A DNA stretch of 64,000 bases from an uncultured Marinobacter sp. (GCF_947259545.1 NZ_CAMYMK010000008.1:248001-312000), one strand, 5' to 3'; positions 34,133 through 42,577 are shown, numbered from the stretch's first letter. The notes: generated by a model from the letters alone, not told the origin. Numbers and translations: made by a program.

Positions 34133-35356
34133 CTATCGTGAGCGAGTGAGCCCCAGGCGACGGGCCTCATCCCTGCGGCGAAGAACCAGATCCCAGATGA
34201 CGGCCCCTGTCAGCATAATGAATCCTGCGAGTTCGACCACAATCCAATAGTCGACAAACAGCGTGAAAAAAACCAGACAGGCTCCGGCCAGAGCTGTCCA
34301 GGTGGGCGCTAGATGGTGATGTCTTCGTTTACCAACAGCGACCGCCAGTACGGTCAGTGCCGTAAATAGTCCGATACCGCCAGACCACAGTTGTATATTC
34401 AGGGTGAGCTGAACACCCAGTGTAGCCAAAAGAACTGTTGCCGCAAGCAGGCCGTAGCAGGTCAGTAGTGCCAGGCCCAACGCTGTAACGCCGAGGAATC
34501 CGCGTTTCCCGAGAGCCGTCAGCCAGCGCTTCGGGTGGCTTCTGCGCATCCATTGCCGCAGCCGACCGGGAGCCTTGAAGCCCCTGCGTGCGGCAATTTC
34601 GACAGAGCGGGCGCCAAAGCTCTCTGCCACCTCACGGGTCTGGCGGCTCGGGCTGTGAGCGAAATAGTCGATGGATCTGACGATCCTGATATCGTCAAAA
34701 CCGGCGTCCTCCAGCATGGCCAGCAGGTTTTCCTCTACGGTCGCGCCGACAACGCATTCCACCCAAAGCCTGGGGTCTGAATCGCAGTCCACGGTAACGG
34801 GGCGATTAATAACCACATCAGCCAGTTGCAGCCGCCCACCGGGCTTGAGTATGCGGAACATCTCCCCGATGGCCCGACGTTTGTCGGGGACCAGGTTGAG
34901 TGCGCCGTTGCTGGTGATGCTGTCGATACTGCCGCTGGTGAAGGGCAGGTGCTCGGCGTCTGCCTGGACGACATCAATGGTGGCCCCCGCCTCGTCAGCC
35001 CGCTGTTTCAGCTTGCGAGTCATGGCTGAAGTCAGGTCCAGCGAAATAACGCGACCGTCGGGGCCTGTCAGGCTGTGTGCCAGGAAACTGTCGTTGCCTG
35101 CGCCGGCGCCAAGATCCAGGGTGGTGTCGCCGGGTCTGATGGCGTGTCCGTTGAAGGGGTAGCCTACCCCTGCAAAGGAGGCAGCGATGTCCTCAGGTAG
35201 CTGTTTAACCTGGTCTGCGGGGTAATCCAGGGCACGCAGGGCCTGGTGCCCCACCGGGAAATGGAACCGGGACTGCGGCGCTTCGGCCACCCGGGTGTAC
35301 ATATCCTGAACGGCGGAGGTGATTTGTTCCCGTGAGAATCCAAGGATCGCGACCAT
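34133..35356 (-). CDS. SAM methyltransferase fused to a four-helix membrane domain
   Basis: A 407-residue fusion. Residues about 75-245 form a class I methyltransferase with SAM motifs LDLGAGAGNDSFLA and VISLDLT. The pattern SNGALNLVPDK and the later WVECVVGATVEENL resemble arsenite methyltransferases, but the Cys in the SNCVxNL position is replaced by Gly. Residues about 285-395 carry four membrane helices of MerC-like layout, ending in a basic tail. It follows the anti-sigma gene by 24 bases and belongs to the ECF operon. The substrate is unknown; a metalloid or membrane lipid acceptor is possible. Confidence 0.82.
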   Translation of the reverse strand: MVAILGFSREQITSAVQDMYTRVAEAPQSRFHFPVGHQALRALDYPADQVKQLPEDIAASFAGVGYPFNGHAIRPGDTTLDLGAGAGNDSFLAHSLTGPDGRVISLDLTSAMTRKLKQRADEAGATIDVVQADAEHLPFTSGSIDSITSNGALNLVPDKRRAIGEMFRILKPGGRLQLADVVINRPVTVDCDSDPRLWVECVVGATVEENLLAMLEDAGFDDIRIVRSIDYFAHSPSRQTREVAESFGARSVEIAARRGFKAPGRLRQWMRRSHPKRWLTALGKRGFLGVTALGLALLTCYGLLAATVLLATLGVQLTLNIQLWSGGIGLFTALTVLAVAVGKRRHHHLAPTWTALAGACLVFFTLFVDYWIVVELAGFIMLTGAVIWDLVLRRRDEARRLGLTRSR

Positions 35357-35380
35357 GGTTTGTTCTCCTGGCGAGAGCCA

Positions 35381-35617
35381 TCAAGAATTGTTCAGCAGTG
35401 ATGCTACCCGGCGTTTTAAGCGGTCCGGCGCCTTTTCGGTACCACTGGCTGCGACCTTGTCTCTCAGACGTCTTTCAAACTCTTTTCGGCTGAAACAGTC
35501 ATGGCAACGGCGAAGGTGCCGATCGATTTCCGTTTGGGTTGCGGGATCCAGTTCACGGTCCAGATATTCGAATAACCGCTCTATGACCTCCTCGCAGGCA
35601 ATGATGTCTTTGCTCAT
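35381..35617 (-). CDS. zinc-finger (zf-HC2) anti-sigma factor
   Basis: A 78-residue soluble anti-sigma factor of the ZAS type. The zinc motif is H-x3-C-x2-C (HLRRCHDC, about residues 34-41) with an upstream acidic helix. It has no membrane segment. ZAS proteins bind and inhibit their ECF sigma factor and release it upon oxidation or a metal signal. Its ATG overlaps the stop of the sigma gene (ATGA), the usual arrangement for a cognate pair. Confidence 0.88.
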   Translation of the reverse strand: MSKDIIACEEVIERLFEYLDRELDPATQTEIDRHLRRCHDCFSRKEFERRLRDKVAASGTEKAPDRLKRRVASLLNNS

Positions 35618-36261
35618 GCTTTACCTCCGGTATCGGTCTCACTGGATCCATCTGTTGTCAGTCCTGCGTCCTGGCCTTGTTGCCATAAGTCACGTTGCAG
35701 CAGCGTGCGGGCCCGGTAAAGTCGGGAACGAACGGTACCTAATGGAATGCCGATAAGCTCTGCTGTTTCCTGATAGCTGTACCCCTGAATCTCTACCAGA
35801 ACCATGACGATTCGGAATTCGTCGGGTAACTGGTCCAGGGCCTTACGGATGTCTTTACTCAGGATCTGATTCAGAAAGGATTGTTCCGGGGTTCCCCACC
35901 ACAACAGAAATGGCTGGTGAAGCCTTTCGAACAGTGAAAAACTGCCCTCGTTGCCATTGTCTTCGAGGGCGATCTCTTTCTCTTGCCGGCACTGACGCCG
36001 TCGCCATTGGCTGATAAATGTGTGGTTCAGTATCCGGAACAGCCAACCCTCGAAGCAGGTGTTATCCGTTAGCTGGTCAAGCTTTTTCCAGGCGGTAGCC
36101 ACGGTTTCGGCCACAATGTCTTCCGCATCGTCCGGATTGCGGGACAGGCGCAAAGCCGTTCCGTAGAGGCGATCCATCAAAGGGTGGATTTCCCGCTCAA
36201 ACATCGCCCGGCGGGTGGCACGGGAGCGGGATAGTGTTTCAGTCTGTGCTGTCGTAACCAT
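35614..36261 (-). CDS. ECF sigma factor
   Basis: A 215-residue extracytoplasmic-function sigma factor. Region 2 is about residues 22-90 (LYGTALRLSRNPDDAEDIVAET, AWKKLD, FEGWLFRILNHTFI). Region 4 is about residues 135-190 (LPDEFRIVMVLVEIQGYSYQE, IPLGTVRSRLYRAR). An unusual linker of about 40 residues, rich in Gly, Phe and Trp, lies between them. It should be held inactive by the overlapping zinc-finger protein. A GGAAC-N17-CGTC element on its own strand suggests autoregulation. Confidence 0.92.
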   Translation of the reverse strand: MVTTAQTETLSRSRATRRAMFEREIHPLMDRLYGTALRLSRNPDDAEDIVAETVATAWKKLDQLTDNTCFEGWLFRILNHTFISQWRRRQCRQEKEIALEDNGNEGSFSLFERLHQPFLLWWGTPEQSFLNQILSKDIRKALDQLPDEFRIVMVLVEIQGYSYQETAELIGIPLGTVRSRLYRARTLLQRDLWQQGQDAGLTTDGSSETDTGGKA

Positions 36262-36289
36262 GACGGTCTCCCTTCGGAGATGTCACAGG

Positions 36290-36315
36290 GACGTGTTGGA
36301 GTGAGGAAAAGTTCC
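36290..36315 (-). promoter_or_regulatory. ECF-type promoter for the sigma operon
   Basis: On the minus strand GGAAC (36315-36311) is followed after 17 bases by CGTC (36293-36290), about 30 bases before the sigma gene start. This matches the general GGAAC/CGTC pattern of ECF promoters. The same pair with the same spacing occurs on the other strand 22 bases away. Confidence 0.7.
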
Positions 36316-36337
36316 CGTAAGGCCCGTTTCAATCCCG

Positions 36338-36363
36338 GGAACAAATTACCAGCCCGATGCGTC
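36338..36363 (+). promoter_or_regulatory. ECF-type promoter for the cupin gene
   Basis: GGAAC (36338-36342) is followed after 17 bases by CGTC (36360-36363), 58 bases before the cupin ATG. It mirrors the element that faces the sigma operon, so both sides of this locus are probably driven by the same ECF factor. Confidence 0.7.
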
Positions 36364-36420
36364 CTTGTGGCCAGCCGGGAGATGCCCCGGTTGGTAACCC
36401 TTACATGGAGGATAGATGCG

Positions 36421-36900
36421 ATGGCTGCCAATTCAACGATTACTGTAACGGCCCTGGTGCTTTGTGTGGGCGTGAGCGCCGCTGTGATAGCGGGAACGCC
36501 TTATAAGGGAGAAGGCCACATGATGATGGTACCGGATGAGATTGAATGGGCCCCGGTGGGTTCCATGGAACCGGGCGCCCAGATTGCTGTTCTGGAAGGT
36601 GACCTCGGGAGTGAGGAGCCTTTTACCATCAGGTTGAAACTGCCCGCTAACTACGTGGTTGCGCCTCACCATCATCCGGCCTATGAACGAGTCACAGTAT
36701 TGTCCGGGACTCTTTACTTTGCCCATGGTGAGGAATTTGACCGTGCCAATGCCAAAGCTTTGCCTGAAGGCAGTCTGGCGATCCTGTCGCCAGGGGATCC
36801 GATGTATGGCTATACCGATGAGGAGGTTACTATCCAGGTGCACGGAACAGGTCCGTGGGGTATTGATTACCTGAATCCCGAAGACGATCCCCGTCAATGA
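36421..36900 (+). CDS. periplasmic or membrane-anchored cupin protein
   Basis: A 159-residue protein with an N-terminal hydrophobic segment (about residues 7-23) that acts as a signal peptide or anchor, then a single cupin domain. The metal ligands are seen in the first motif: APHHHPAYERVTVLSGTLYF, and the second, GSLAILSPGDPMYGYTDEE, is degenerate. ECF-linked cupins such as the C-terminal domain of ChrR sense or respond to oxidative stress. GGAGG precedes the ATG. It is divergent from the sigma operon with a matching promoter. The reaction, if any, is unknown. Confidence 0.8.
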   Translation: MAANSTITVTALVLCVGVSAAVIAGTPYKGEGHMMMVPDEIEWAPVGSMEPGAQIAVLEGDLGSEEPFTIRLKLPANYVVAPHHHPAYERVTVLSGTLYFAHGEEFDRANAKALPEGSLAILSPGDPMYGYTDEEVTIQVHGTGPWGIDYLNPEDDPRQ

Positions 36901-36935
36901 TGAACGACAACATCAGAGCGGGGAGGGCATAGCGG

Positions 36936-37811
36936 CTATCGATTGAGCGGGCTGGCGGACTGAATGGCCGTGGTCAGGCGGTCCATAACACCGCCGCCAT
37001 GGCGCCAGAAATGCCAGTAGAGCCGCACTTCCAGGGATTGGCCGGGTGCGATGTTGACCAGCTGTCCGGTGTCCAGTTCCTGTTGTACCTGGGCCTGGGG
37101 GATCATGCCGTACCCCATCCCCGCAAGGGCCAGCTTCACGAAGCCCTCCGAAGATGGGCAAAGATGGTGAGGAACCGGGCCGTGGTAGCCGCATTGGGCG
37201 AGAAACCGGTGCTGAAGCTGATCGTTGGGACCGAACACAATGGCCGGGGCGGATTCAAAGTTGTCAGCGTTAAAGCCGCTGGAGAAATACCGCTGAACGT
37301 ATGCCGGTGTCGCCAGTGGCAGGTAGGTCATTTTGCCAACTGGCACGCACCGGGCACCGGCGACCGGTTGCGGGCTGCTGCACAGGCAGGCGGCGACATC
37401 GCCTTCACGCATGCGGCGCAAACCAATGTCCTGGTCCTCGATCACCATATCCAGTAGTAGCGCTTCCTCCGCACAGAATTCCCCAATGGCGGTTGCCCAC
37501 CAGGTGGCGAGGCTGTCCGCATTCAGGGCAATGCGGAGTCTGGCCGTTGGTTCGGACAGAGCCGGAATGGAATCGGCCAGATCCCGTTCCAGCAGTTGCA
37601 CCTGCTGGACGTGGTTGAGCAGCCTCTGGCCTGCCGGTGTGGCCCTGATAACCGGGCTACGAACCAGAACCGGCTGACCAAGCCGGATTTCCAGTGTGCG
37701 CAGACGCTGGGAAACCGCCGATTGACTGAGCCCCAGGGCCGCGCCGGCACGTTCGAATCCACCGCACTCGATCACTGTGGCGAGGGCTTCCAGCAATTTG
37801 TAATCAATCAT
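36936..37811 (-). CDS. argP: LysR family regulator ArgP
   Basis: A 291-residue LysR-type regulator. The N-terminal helix-turn-helix is clear (FERAGAALGLSQSAVSQRLR, then TLE). The effector domain begins near residue 90 (LRIALNADSLATWW), which is the ArgP signature region. ArgP activates argO in response to arginine or lysine. The start at 37811 begins the HTH; the upstream in-frame extension is not conserved. It is divergent from argO, its expected target, with an 88-base intergenic region that must hold the operator. Confidence 0.9.
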   Translation of the reverse strand: MIDYKLLEALATVIECGGFERAGAALGLSQSAVSQRLRTLEIRLGQPVLVRSPVIRATPAGQRLLNHVQQVQLLERDLADSIPALSEPTARLRIALNADSLATWWATAIGEFCAEEALLLDMVIEDQDIGLRRMREGDVAACLCSSPQPVAGARCVPVGKMTYLPLATPAYVQRYFSSGFNADNFESAPAIVFGPNDQLQHRFLAQCGYHGPVPHHLCPSSEGFVKLALAGMGYGMIPQAQVQQELDTGQLVNIAPGQSLEVRLYWHFWRHGGGVMDRLTTAIQSASPLNR

Positions 37812-37899
37812 AAGGAAAACTGATGCAGCATTATGAATATGAATTTCCAGTATAGCGGTAAGCCGGTAATCTTGCGCCATAGGATGAGGAGGTTCAGAA

Positions 37900-38508
37900 G
37901 TGCTGGAGAGTTACCTGACCGGTTTGATTGTGTGCGGCGGCATCATTGTGGCCATCGGGGCCCAGAATGCCTACGTGTTGAGCCAGGCGATTCGCCGGGA
38001 GCATCATTGGTGGTCGGCGGGGCTGTGCATGGCGGCGGATGTCACCCTGTTTACCCTCGGTATGTTTGGTGTCAGTGCCGCGCTGATGGCGATGCCCCAG
38101 GCTTTGGAAATCCTGCGCTGGCTGGGGGTGGTTTTCCTTGGCTGGCTGGCTATCCAGGCCTTCGTTCGCGTCGGTCGGGGTCGGGTGGCTCTGGAAGCTG
38201 GAGAAGTGACGAAGCGAAGCCTGAAGGGGGTGCTGTTCACCACGCTGGCGGTTACCCTGCTGAACCCGCAGGTCTATCTCGATACCCTGCTGCTGATACC
38301 GGCGGTTGGGGCCCAGCAGGAAGATACCGCTACCTTCGTCGCGGGCGCCAGCAGTGCATCGATTCTCTGGTTCGGGCTACTGGCGTGGAGCGGGTCTGCG
38401 CTGGCACCGGTTCTATCGCGGCCAATGGCATGGCGCGTGATTGATGGGATCATTGGCCTGATGATGGCCGCTATTGCCGTGCACCTTGCCGTTAATAGCG
38501 GCCTCTAG
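37900..38508 (+). CDS. argO: LysE/ArgO family amino acid exporter
   Basis: A 202-residue six-helix LysE-type exporter, with the family start GLIVCGGIIVAIGAQNAYVL and the mid-protein LLNPQVYLDTLLLIPAVGA. ArgO exports arginine and toxic analogues. It begins with GTG after GAGGAGG. Its divergence from argP matches the argP-argO pair known in enterobacteria, and supports control by intracellular arginine or lysine. Confidence 0.9.
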   Translation: MLESYLTGLIVCGGIIVAIGAQNAYVLSQAIRREHHWWSAGLCMAADVTLFTLGMFGVSAALMAMPQALEILRWLGVVFLGWLAIQAFVRVGRGRVALEAGEVTKRSLKGVLFTTLAVTLLNPQVYLDTLLLIPAVGAQQEDTATFVAGASSASILWFGLLAWSGSALAPVLSRPMAWRVIDGIIGLMMAAIAVHLAVNSGL

Positions 38509-38523
38509 AATTCAGAGGGGTGA

Positions 38524-39159
38524 TCAGAAGCGGACCGTCAACCCGGCACCCGCCTCGACTTGCAGGTACCCGCTGCTTTCAAACCGGATATTACAGCCAC
38601 CGGAGCAGAACACCGAGCCGCCACTCTCGAGTACGGTGTAGATCCCACGCAGGTCCAGTCTCAGCAGGACGTGTTCCGAAACCGGGAATTTGTATCCACC
38701 GCCCAGTGTCAGCGATGCGCGATGGTGGGTGTCGAGATCGGAGGGTTTGGGGTCGAGCCGGGTAACCCCTGCGACGCCCGAGACAAAACCGCCGGTGGTC
38801 TTGCCACCCGGGAAATACAGGCCGCCGAATTGCAGCTGATAGATGGTGATATCCACCCGGTCGCGGGGTGGCGACAATAACCCCTGAGGAATGTCAGCCG
38901 TTGTCTCCTGCCTCCCCATATACAGTTCCAGCTGCTTGCCCGGTTCCTGCAGATCAACGTTCACCACCAGGCCCTGACTTACGGTGTCATCCAGATTCAC
39001 CCGGCTTTGTGACTCGTCGGTGTCGTTTCTGGTGTCGAATTCACCACCCATGCGAAAGCCTGCAAACGGCGTGAGCTCCACCTCGGCTGCGGCCGGCATG
39101 GCCAGCGGGAGGAGAGCGAGGTAACAGCAAAGGGATCGGCTGAGTGTCATGGGACTCAT
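38524..39159 (-). CDS. outer-membrane beta-barrel protein
   Basis: A 211-residue exported protein. A signal peptide of about 25 residues ends in AMPAAAEVEL. The rest alternates polar and hydrophobic residues in beta-strand pattern (GFRMGGEFDT, LQFGGLYFP, ASLTLGGGYKFPV, LLRLDLRGIYTV) and ends with LTVRF, a C-terminal Phe as expected for BAM substrates. About eight strands fit the length. A Cys pair (FCSGGCN) near the end may form a surface disulphide. No named family is recognised. Several Met starts are possible; 39159 or 39150 are best. Confidence 0.75.
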   Translation of the reverse strand: MSPMTLSRSLCCYLALLPLAMPAAAEVELTPFAGFRMGGEFDTRNDTDESQSRVNLDDTVSQGLVVNVDLQEPGKQLELYMGRQETTADIPQGLLSPPRDRVDITIYQLQFGGLYFPGGKTTGGFVSGVAGVTRLDPKPSDLDTHHRASLTLGGGYKFPVSEHVLLRLDLRGIYTVLESGGSVFCSGGCNIRFESSGYLQVEAGAGLTVRF

Positions 39160-39169
39160 TACTCCGTTG

Positions 39170-39673
39170 TCAGTCAAAACGGCGGGCCTGTGTAAAGCGC
39201 CCCTTCCAGTAATAGCCGTTCATGGACGACTGGGTCACGCCGATGGATGTCGAGGCATGGATAAAGCGGTCATTACCCATGTAAATGCCGGCATGCTGCT
39301 CCTTGCCACCGATGCGGAAGAAAACAAGGTCACCAGGCTCAATGTTGCCGGGGGGAACGGAATCTCCGTGGGCGAGCATTTGCGACGTGGTCCTGGGCAG
39401 TTGCATACCCAGACCTTCCTGATACGCAGTGAGTATGAAGCCAGAACAATCAAAGCCGTTGGCGGAAGTGCCACCGTACTGGTAAGGCGTGCCCTGGTAG
39501 CGCTTGAACACCTGCCAGAGTTTTTCAGCTTTGGCGGAGTCCTGTGATGGCTCTACTGAAAAATCGGCAACCTCGTTGTTGTGTCCTGTGGGTAGTTGCT
39601 GGTTACTGGCGCACCCTGCCAGCGTTAGTACTGACAGGCACAGAATAAAGATGTATCGGAATGACTTACGCAT
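39170..39673 (-). CDS. NlpC/P60 family lipoprotein peptidase
   Basis: A 167-residue lipoprotein. The lipobox is LAGC, and the C-terminal 110 residues are an NlpC/P60 cysteine peptidase like E. coli MepS (Spr). The catalytic Cys lies in FDCSGF, the His in QHAGIYMGN and the third polar residue in RFIHAS. It should cleave peptidoglycan peptide cross-links from the outer membrane. The ATG at 39673 begins the signal peptide, with an in-frame Met 11 codons upstream ignored. It runs 11 bases before the barrel protein gene. Confidence 0.9.
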   Translation of the reverse strand: MRKSFRYIFILCLSVLTLAGCASNQQLPTGHNNEVADFSVEPSQDSAKAEKLWQVFKRYQGTPYQYGGTSANGFDCSGFILTAYQEGLGMQLPRTTSQMLAHGDSVPPGNIEPGDLVFFRIGGKEQHAGIYMGNDRFIHASTSIGVTQSSMNGYYWKGRFTQARRFD

Positions 39674-39762
39674 GTTGAAGACCTGACTGCCTGTTCTCCT
39701 GGACACATTATTATGTATTTGTCGGGATGTCAGGTTACGGTTTGTGAGGGCCCGGGCAAAGG

Positions 39763-40143
39763 TTAGTGGCTGGTTTTACCGCCGCTTGATGGTATGTTCG
39801 GCGAAGAGGGATTGTTGGTCAGGATCTGCTCAGCATCCAGGGAAGCGATGGGCACACGGAGATCTTTGGGAACATCGCCACTTAGCTGGAGTTCTAGATA
39901 CCTTAAGGCACAGACTCGCAGAAAGGATGTGAAATTGCCCAGATCGTGACCGGCATCGATGGATTCGTGATAGAGCCTGGTAATCATCTGCGGCAGATTC
40001 ATGCCATCCCGTTCTGCCAGTTCGGCCAGCACATGCCAGAAGGCGTTTTCCATGCGGACACTGGTGACCATGCCGTCAATACGAAGTGAATGAGTCCGGC
40101 TGACCCAAAGCTCCGGATCGGCATTGATGAAAAGCTTGCACAT
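39763..40143 (-). CDS. ribbon-helix-helix domain protein
   Basis: A 126-residue protein whose central part resembles the bacterial RHH_4 fold: SLRIDGMVTSVRMENAFW, then HVLAELAERDGMNLPQMITRL. This is a DNA-binding or antitoxin-like dimer fold. The C-terminal 30 residues are low-complexity (NNPSSPNIPSSGGKTSH). No toxin gene partners it, so it is probably a stand-alone regulator. The start at 40143 is chosen at MCKLFI. It lies downstream of the DJ-1 gene after a strong hairpin. Confidence 0.7.
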   Translation of the reverse strand: MCKLFINADPELWVSRTHSLRIDGMVTSVRMENAFWHVLAELAERDGMNLPQMITRLYHESIDAGHDLGNFTSFLRVCALRYLELQLSGDVPKDLRVPIASLDAEQILTNNPSSPNIPSSGGKTSH

Positions 40144-40161
40144 GGCTGCCTCCGGCATTTT

Positions 40162-40185
40162 CCGGGGCCGGCATTCCGGCCCCGG
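40162..40185. terminator. GC-rich hairpin after the DJ-1/PfpI gene
   Basis: A perfect 10-bp stem (CCGGGGCCGG) with a CATT loop begins five bases after the DJ-1 stop on the minus strand. No U-run follows in that direction, so it may be Rho-assisted or an mRNA 3' stabiliser rather than a classical terminator. Confidence 0.6.
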
Positions 40186-40190
40186 TCAGG

Positions 40191-40760
40191 TTATTTGTCC
40201 AGCAACTTGAAAAACTGTGCCAGCCAGGCCGGATGGGCGGGCCAGGCGGGTGCTGTCACAAGATTAGCATCGGTCACGGCCTGATCAACCTCTATACTGG
40301 CAAAGCTGCCTCCGGCCAGCTCCACTTCCGGCTGACAGGCTGGGTAAGCAGAGCATTTGCGGCCATTCAGAACACCGGCCGCAGCGAGCAATTGGGCTCC
40401 ATGGCAAATCGCGGCCACAGGCTTTTCTGTGTCAAAGAAGTGACGGACAAGCTTCTGCACATCCTTGTTCAGCCTGAGGTATTCCGGAGCGCGCCCCCCG
40501 GGAACCACCAATGCATCGTAACCTGCAGGGTCCAGGCCCTCAAAGTCCGCATTCAGTGCAAAGCGGTGGCCGGGTTTTTCGGTGTAGGTCTGGTCGCCCT
40601 CGAAGTCGTGGATTGCCGTCGCTACGGTGTCACCTGCCTTCTTGTCGGGACAGACGGCGTGAACCGTATGACCAACTGCCTGCAGTGCCTGAAAGGGCAC
40701 CATGGTTTCGTAATCTTCAGTGAAATCGCCGGTAATCATCAAAATCTTCTTGCTGCTCAT
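40191..40760 (-). CDS. DJ-1/PfpI family protein
   Basis: A 189-residue class I glutamine-amidotransferase-like protein of the DJ-1/PfpI superfamily. The nucleophile elbow is [16 protein letters not shown] with the Cys-His pair, and an Asp/Glu sits in [10 protein letters not shown] at the N-terminus. Members act as chaperones, glyoxalase-like deglycases or proteases; PfpI/YhbO-type proteins protect against carbonyl stress. Start at 40760 is chosen at MSSKKIL. It appears monocistronic. Confidence 0.86.
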   Translation of the reverse strand: MSSKKILMITGDFTEDYETMVPFQALQAVGHTVHAVCPDKKAGDTVATAIHDFEGDQTYTEKPGHRFALNADFEGLDPAGYDALVVPGGRAPEYLRLNKDVQKLVRHFFDTEKPVAAICHGAQLLAAAGVLNGRKCSAYPACQPEVELAGGSFASIEVDQAVTDANLVTAPAWPAHPAWLAQFFKLLDK

Positions 40761-40846
40761 CGCTTGCTCCTTGGAATTATCCTTCCGGGTCATGGAACAG
40801 TAGCAGCGGCACTCGGTAAGCGGGTATTAAAGGGATACTACCGATC

Positions 40847-41518
40847 TCAGACCTTGCGGATCAGTTCTGGAGCATCATGCCTCGGATTGTTGACCTCATT
40901 TGAGACCACGTGGGCGCTCAGGTGATCCGGGGTGAGACGGCGGGTAGCGGCTCGTATGGCGTTGCGGTGGGTGAGCTGCGGGCTCAGCCAGTCCCTCAGG
41001 CAAGCAGGGTCAAGCACCACTGGCTGGCGGTCATGAATGTGTTTCAGATTCTCGCTGGCGGGTTCCGTAATAATGGCACAGGCGGTTGTGTCATCACCTT
41101 CCTTGGGTGTCCAGAGACCGGCGAAGAAGAGGGTCGGGTCGCGGGTGTTATCGGCTGGCGAGATGTAGTAGGGCGCTTTACCGTTGCCGGTCTGTTTCCA
41201 CTCATACCAGCCATTAGCGGGGATAAGACAGCGGTGGTGGGCGAACGCGTCGCGGAAGTACCTGGAAGTGGCGATGCTCTCCGCCCGGGCATTGATCGGT
41301 GAAGGTGCTTTCTTTCCTTCCGCCCAGACCGGACGGAAACCCCAGAGCGAGTGAGCCATCAGCAGGGTGCCGTTCATGGTCATGCGGATCATGGGAGTGC
41401 CAACACCCGGCGGAATGTTGTAGCTGGGCTCGAAGGAGCCTTCAACCTCCATGCCTTCGGGAAAATACTGGAGGATCAGGGTGTCCGGTGGTGTGTAGAA
41501 GGTGAAGCGTCCGCACAT
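40847..41518 (-). CDS. yedK: SRAP domain protein, HMCES/YedK type
   Basis: A 223-residue SOS-response associated peptidase. The mature protein starts with Cys2 (MCGRFTFY), which forms a covalent link to abasic sites in single-stranded DNA. Other family residues are NIPPG, NARAES, CLIPANGWYEWK and IHDRQPVVL. It protects stalled forks by cross-linking AP sites until repair. The next gene, an alpha/beta hydrolase, ends 9 bases upstream on the same strand, so they may be co-transcribed. Confidence 0.93.
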   Translation of the reverse strand: MCGRFTFYTPPDTLILQYFPEGMEVEGSFEPSYNIPPGVGTPMIRMTMNGTLLMAHSLWGFRPVWAEGKKAPSPINARAESIATSRYFRDAFAHHRCLIPANGWYEWKQTGNGKAPYYISPADNTRDPTLFFAGLWTPKEGDDTTACAIITEPASENLKHIHDRQPVVLDPACLRDWLSPQLTHRNAIRAATRRLTPDHLSAHVVSNEVNNPRHDAPELIRKV

Positions 41519-41527
41519 GACTGTTCT

Positions 41528-42577
41528 CTAGGCCTCCAGTTTCGACAGGAACTCGGCGATGTCTTCAAAGGCATCATTGGCCTCGGGCAACAGTGGCGTG
41601 AAAATATGCCAGACGTGCACCATGCCGGGCCAGGTCTGAAGTTCCACGCGAGAACCTGCGGTTCTGGCTTTTGCTGCGTAGCGGCGAGCGTTGTCCAGCA
41701 GCATTTCGGAATCACTGGCATGAAGCAGAGTCGGTGGCAGGTTGGACAGATCACCCCGCAGGGGTGACGCTACCGGGTTGGTGGGCGAGACGCGAAACGC
41801 CGCCAGGGTTGCCCACCAGATGACCGGCAGCGGAATTTTCGACAAACCTCCGAAAGCCGGCCCCAGTAACGGGTCTGTCCCTATATTGCTGCGGTTGCTG
41901 GGGGCGGTCAGGGTGAGGTCGGTCGAGGGTGAGAGCGCAACCGCTGCGTCTGCCTGACGTAGGCCACTGTCTCGTATCCAGGCGATCAGGGCAAGGGTGT
42001 GGCTGCCGCCGGCCGAGTCCCCGGCCACGACCATGAAATTCACTGGTTCCGGGCCATCGGGACCGTGATCCAATAGCCACGCATAGGCATTGCGGCAGTC
42101 TCTGACACCATCCATGAATCGGTTTTCCGGCATCAGGCGGTAGTCAAGTGCAAAGACAGCGGCGTTGGCAATGTGCGACAGCCGATCGGTAATGGCGCGG
42201 TGGCTGCGTGGGCTGCCGGCCGCCCAGGCGCCACCATGAATATAGAGAATGCGTCGGCGGCTGTCCGCCCCGGGTGACAGCACCCATTCGCCCCTTGGTA
42301 CGTCACAAAACCGGAATTCAGAATCAAGGTCCAGTCCTTCGCTCAAGCCATCCATATGCTGCCTCAGCGCCATTAGCCGGGCTTTGCCCTTGAGCCCGCG
42401 GGATGCCTTGCCCAAATCATGGATACGCCCCAGCACCTCCTGATGCGCTTCGCTCGGCGTGGCATCGCGCACGGCGTACTCCTCACGGTCGAAATGGGAG
42501 AAGTCTTCAATGCGAAACAGGATCAGTGTGATGGCAACAACCAGGCAGATGATAATGGCGACAGCAATCCAGAGCAT
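41528..42577 (-). CDS. alpha/beta hydrolase, HSL-type esterase
   Basis: A 349-residue esterase of the hormone-sensitive lipase group. An N-terminal membrane anchor covers about residues 2-20, followed by the soluble enzyme. The oxyanion motif is YIHGGAW, the nucleophile elbow GDSAGG, the acid in HASDSEMLLDN, and the His in GMVHVWHIF. It should cleave short or medium acyl esters at the membrane. The start at 42577 encodes the anchor. It lies upstream of yedK with 9 bases between. Confidence 0.88.
   Translation of the reverse strand: MLWIAVAIIICLVVAITLILFRIEDFSHFDREEYAVRDATPSEAHQEVLGRIHDLGKASRGLKGKARLMALRQHMDGLSEGLDLDSEFRFCDVPRGEWVLSPGADSRRRILYIHGGAWAAGSPRSHRAITDRLSHIANAAVFALDYRLMPENRFMDGVRDCRNAYAWLLDHGPDGPEPVNFMVVAGDSAGGSHTLALIAWIRDSGLRQADAAVALSPSTDLTLTAPSNRSNIGTDPLLGPAFGGLSKIPLPVIWWATLAAFRVSPTNPVASPLRGDLSNLPPTLLHASDSEMLLDNARRYAAKARTAGSRVELQTWPGMVHVWHIFTPLLPEANDAFEDIAEFLSKLEA

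Noticed and set aside
34133..35356. Calling the methyltransferase arsM
   Set aside because: A family cysteine is replaced by Gly and no other arsenic gene is present, so the name would overstate the evidence.
39763..40143. Antitoxin of a toxin-antitoxin pair
   Set aside because: The RHH fold would allow it, but no small toxin-like gene adjoins on either side.
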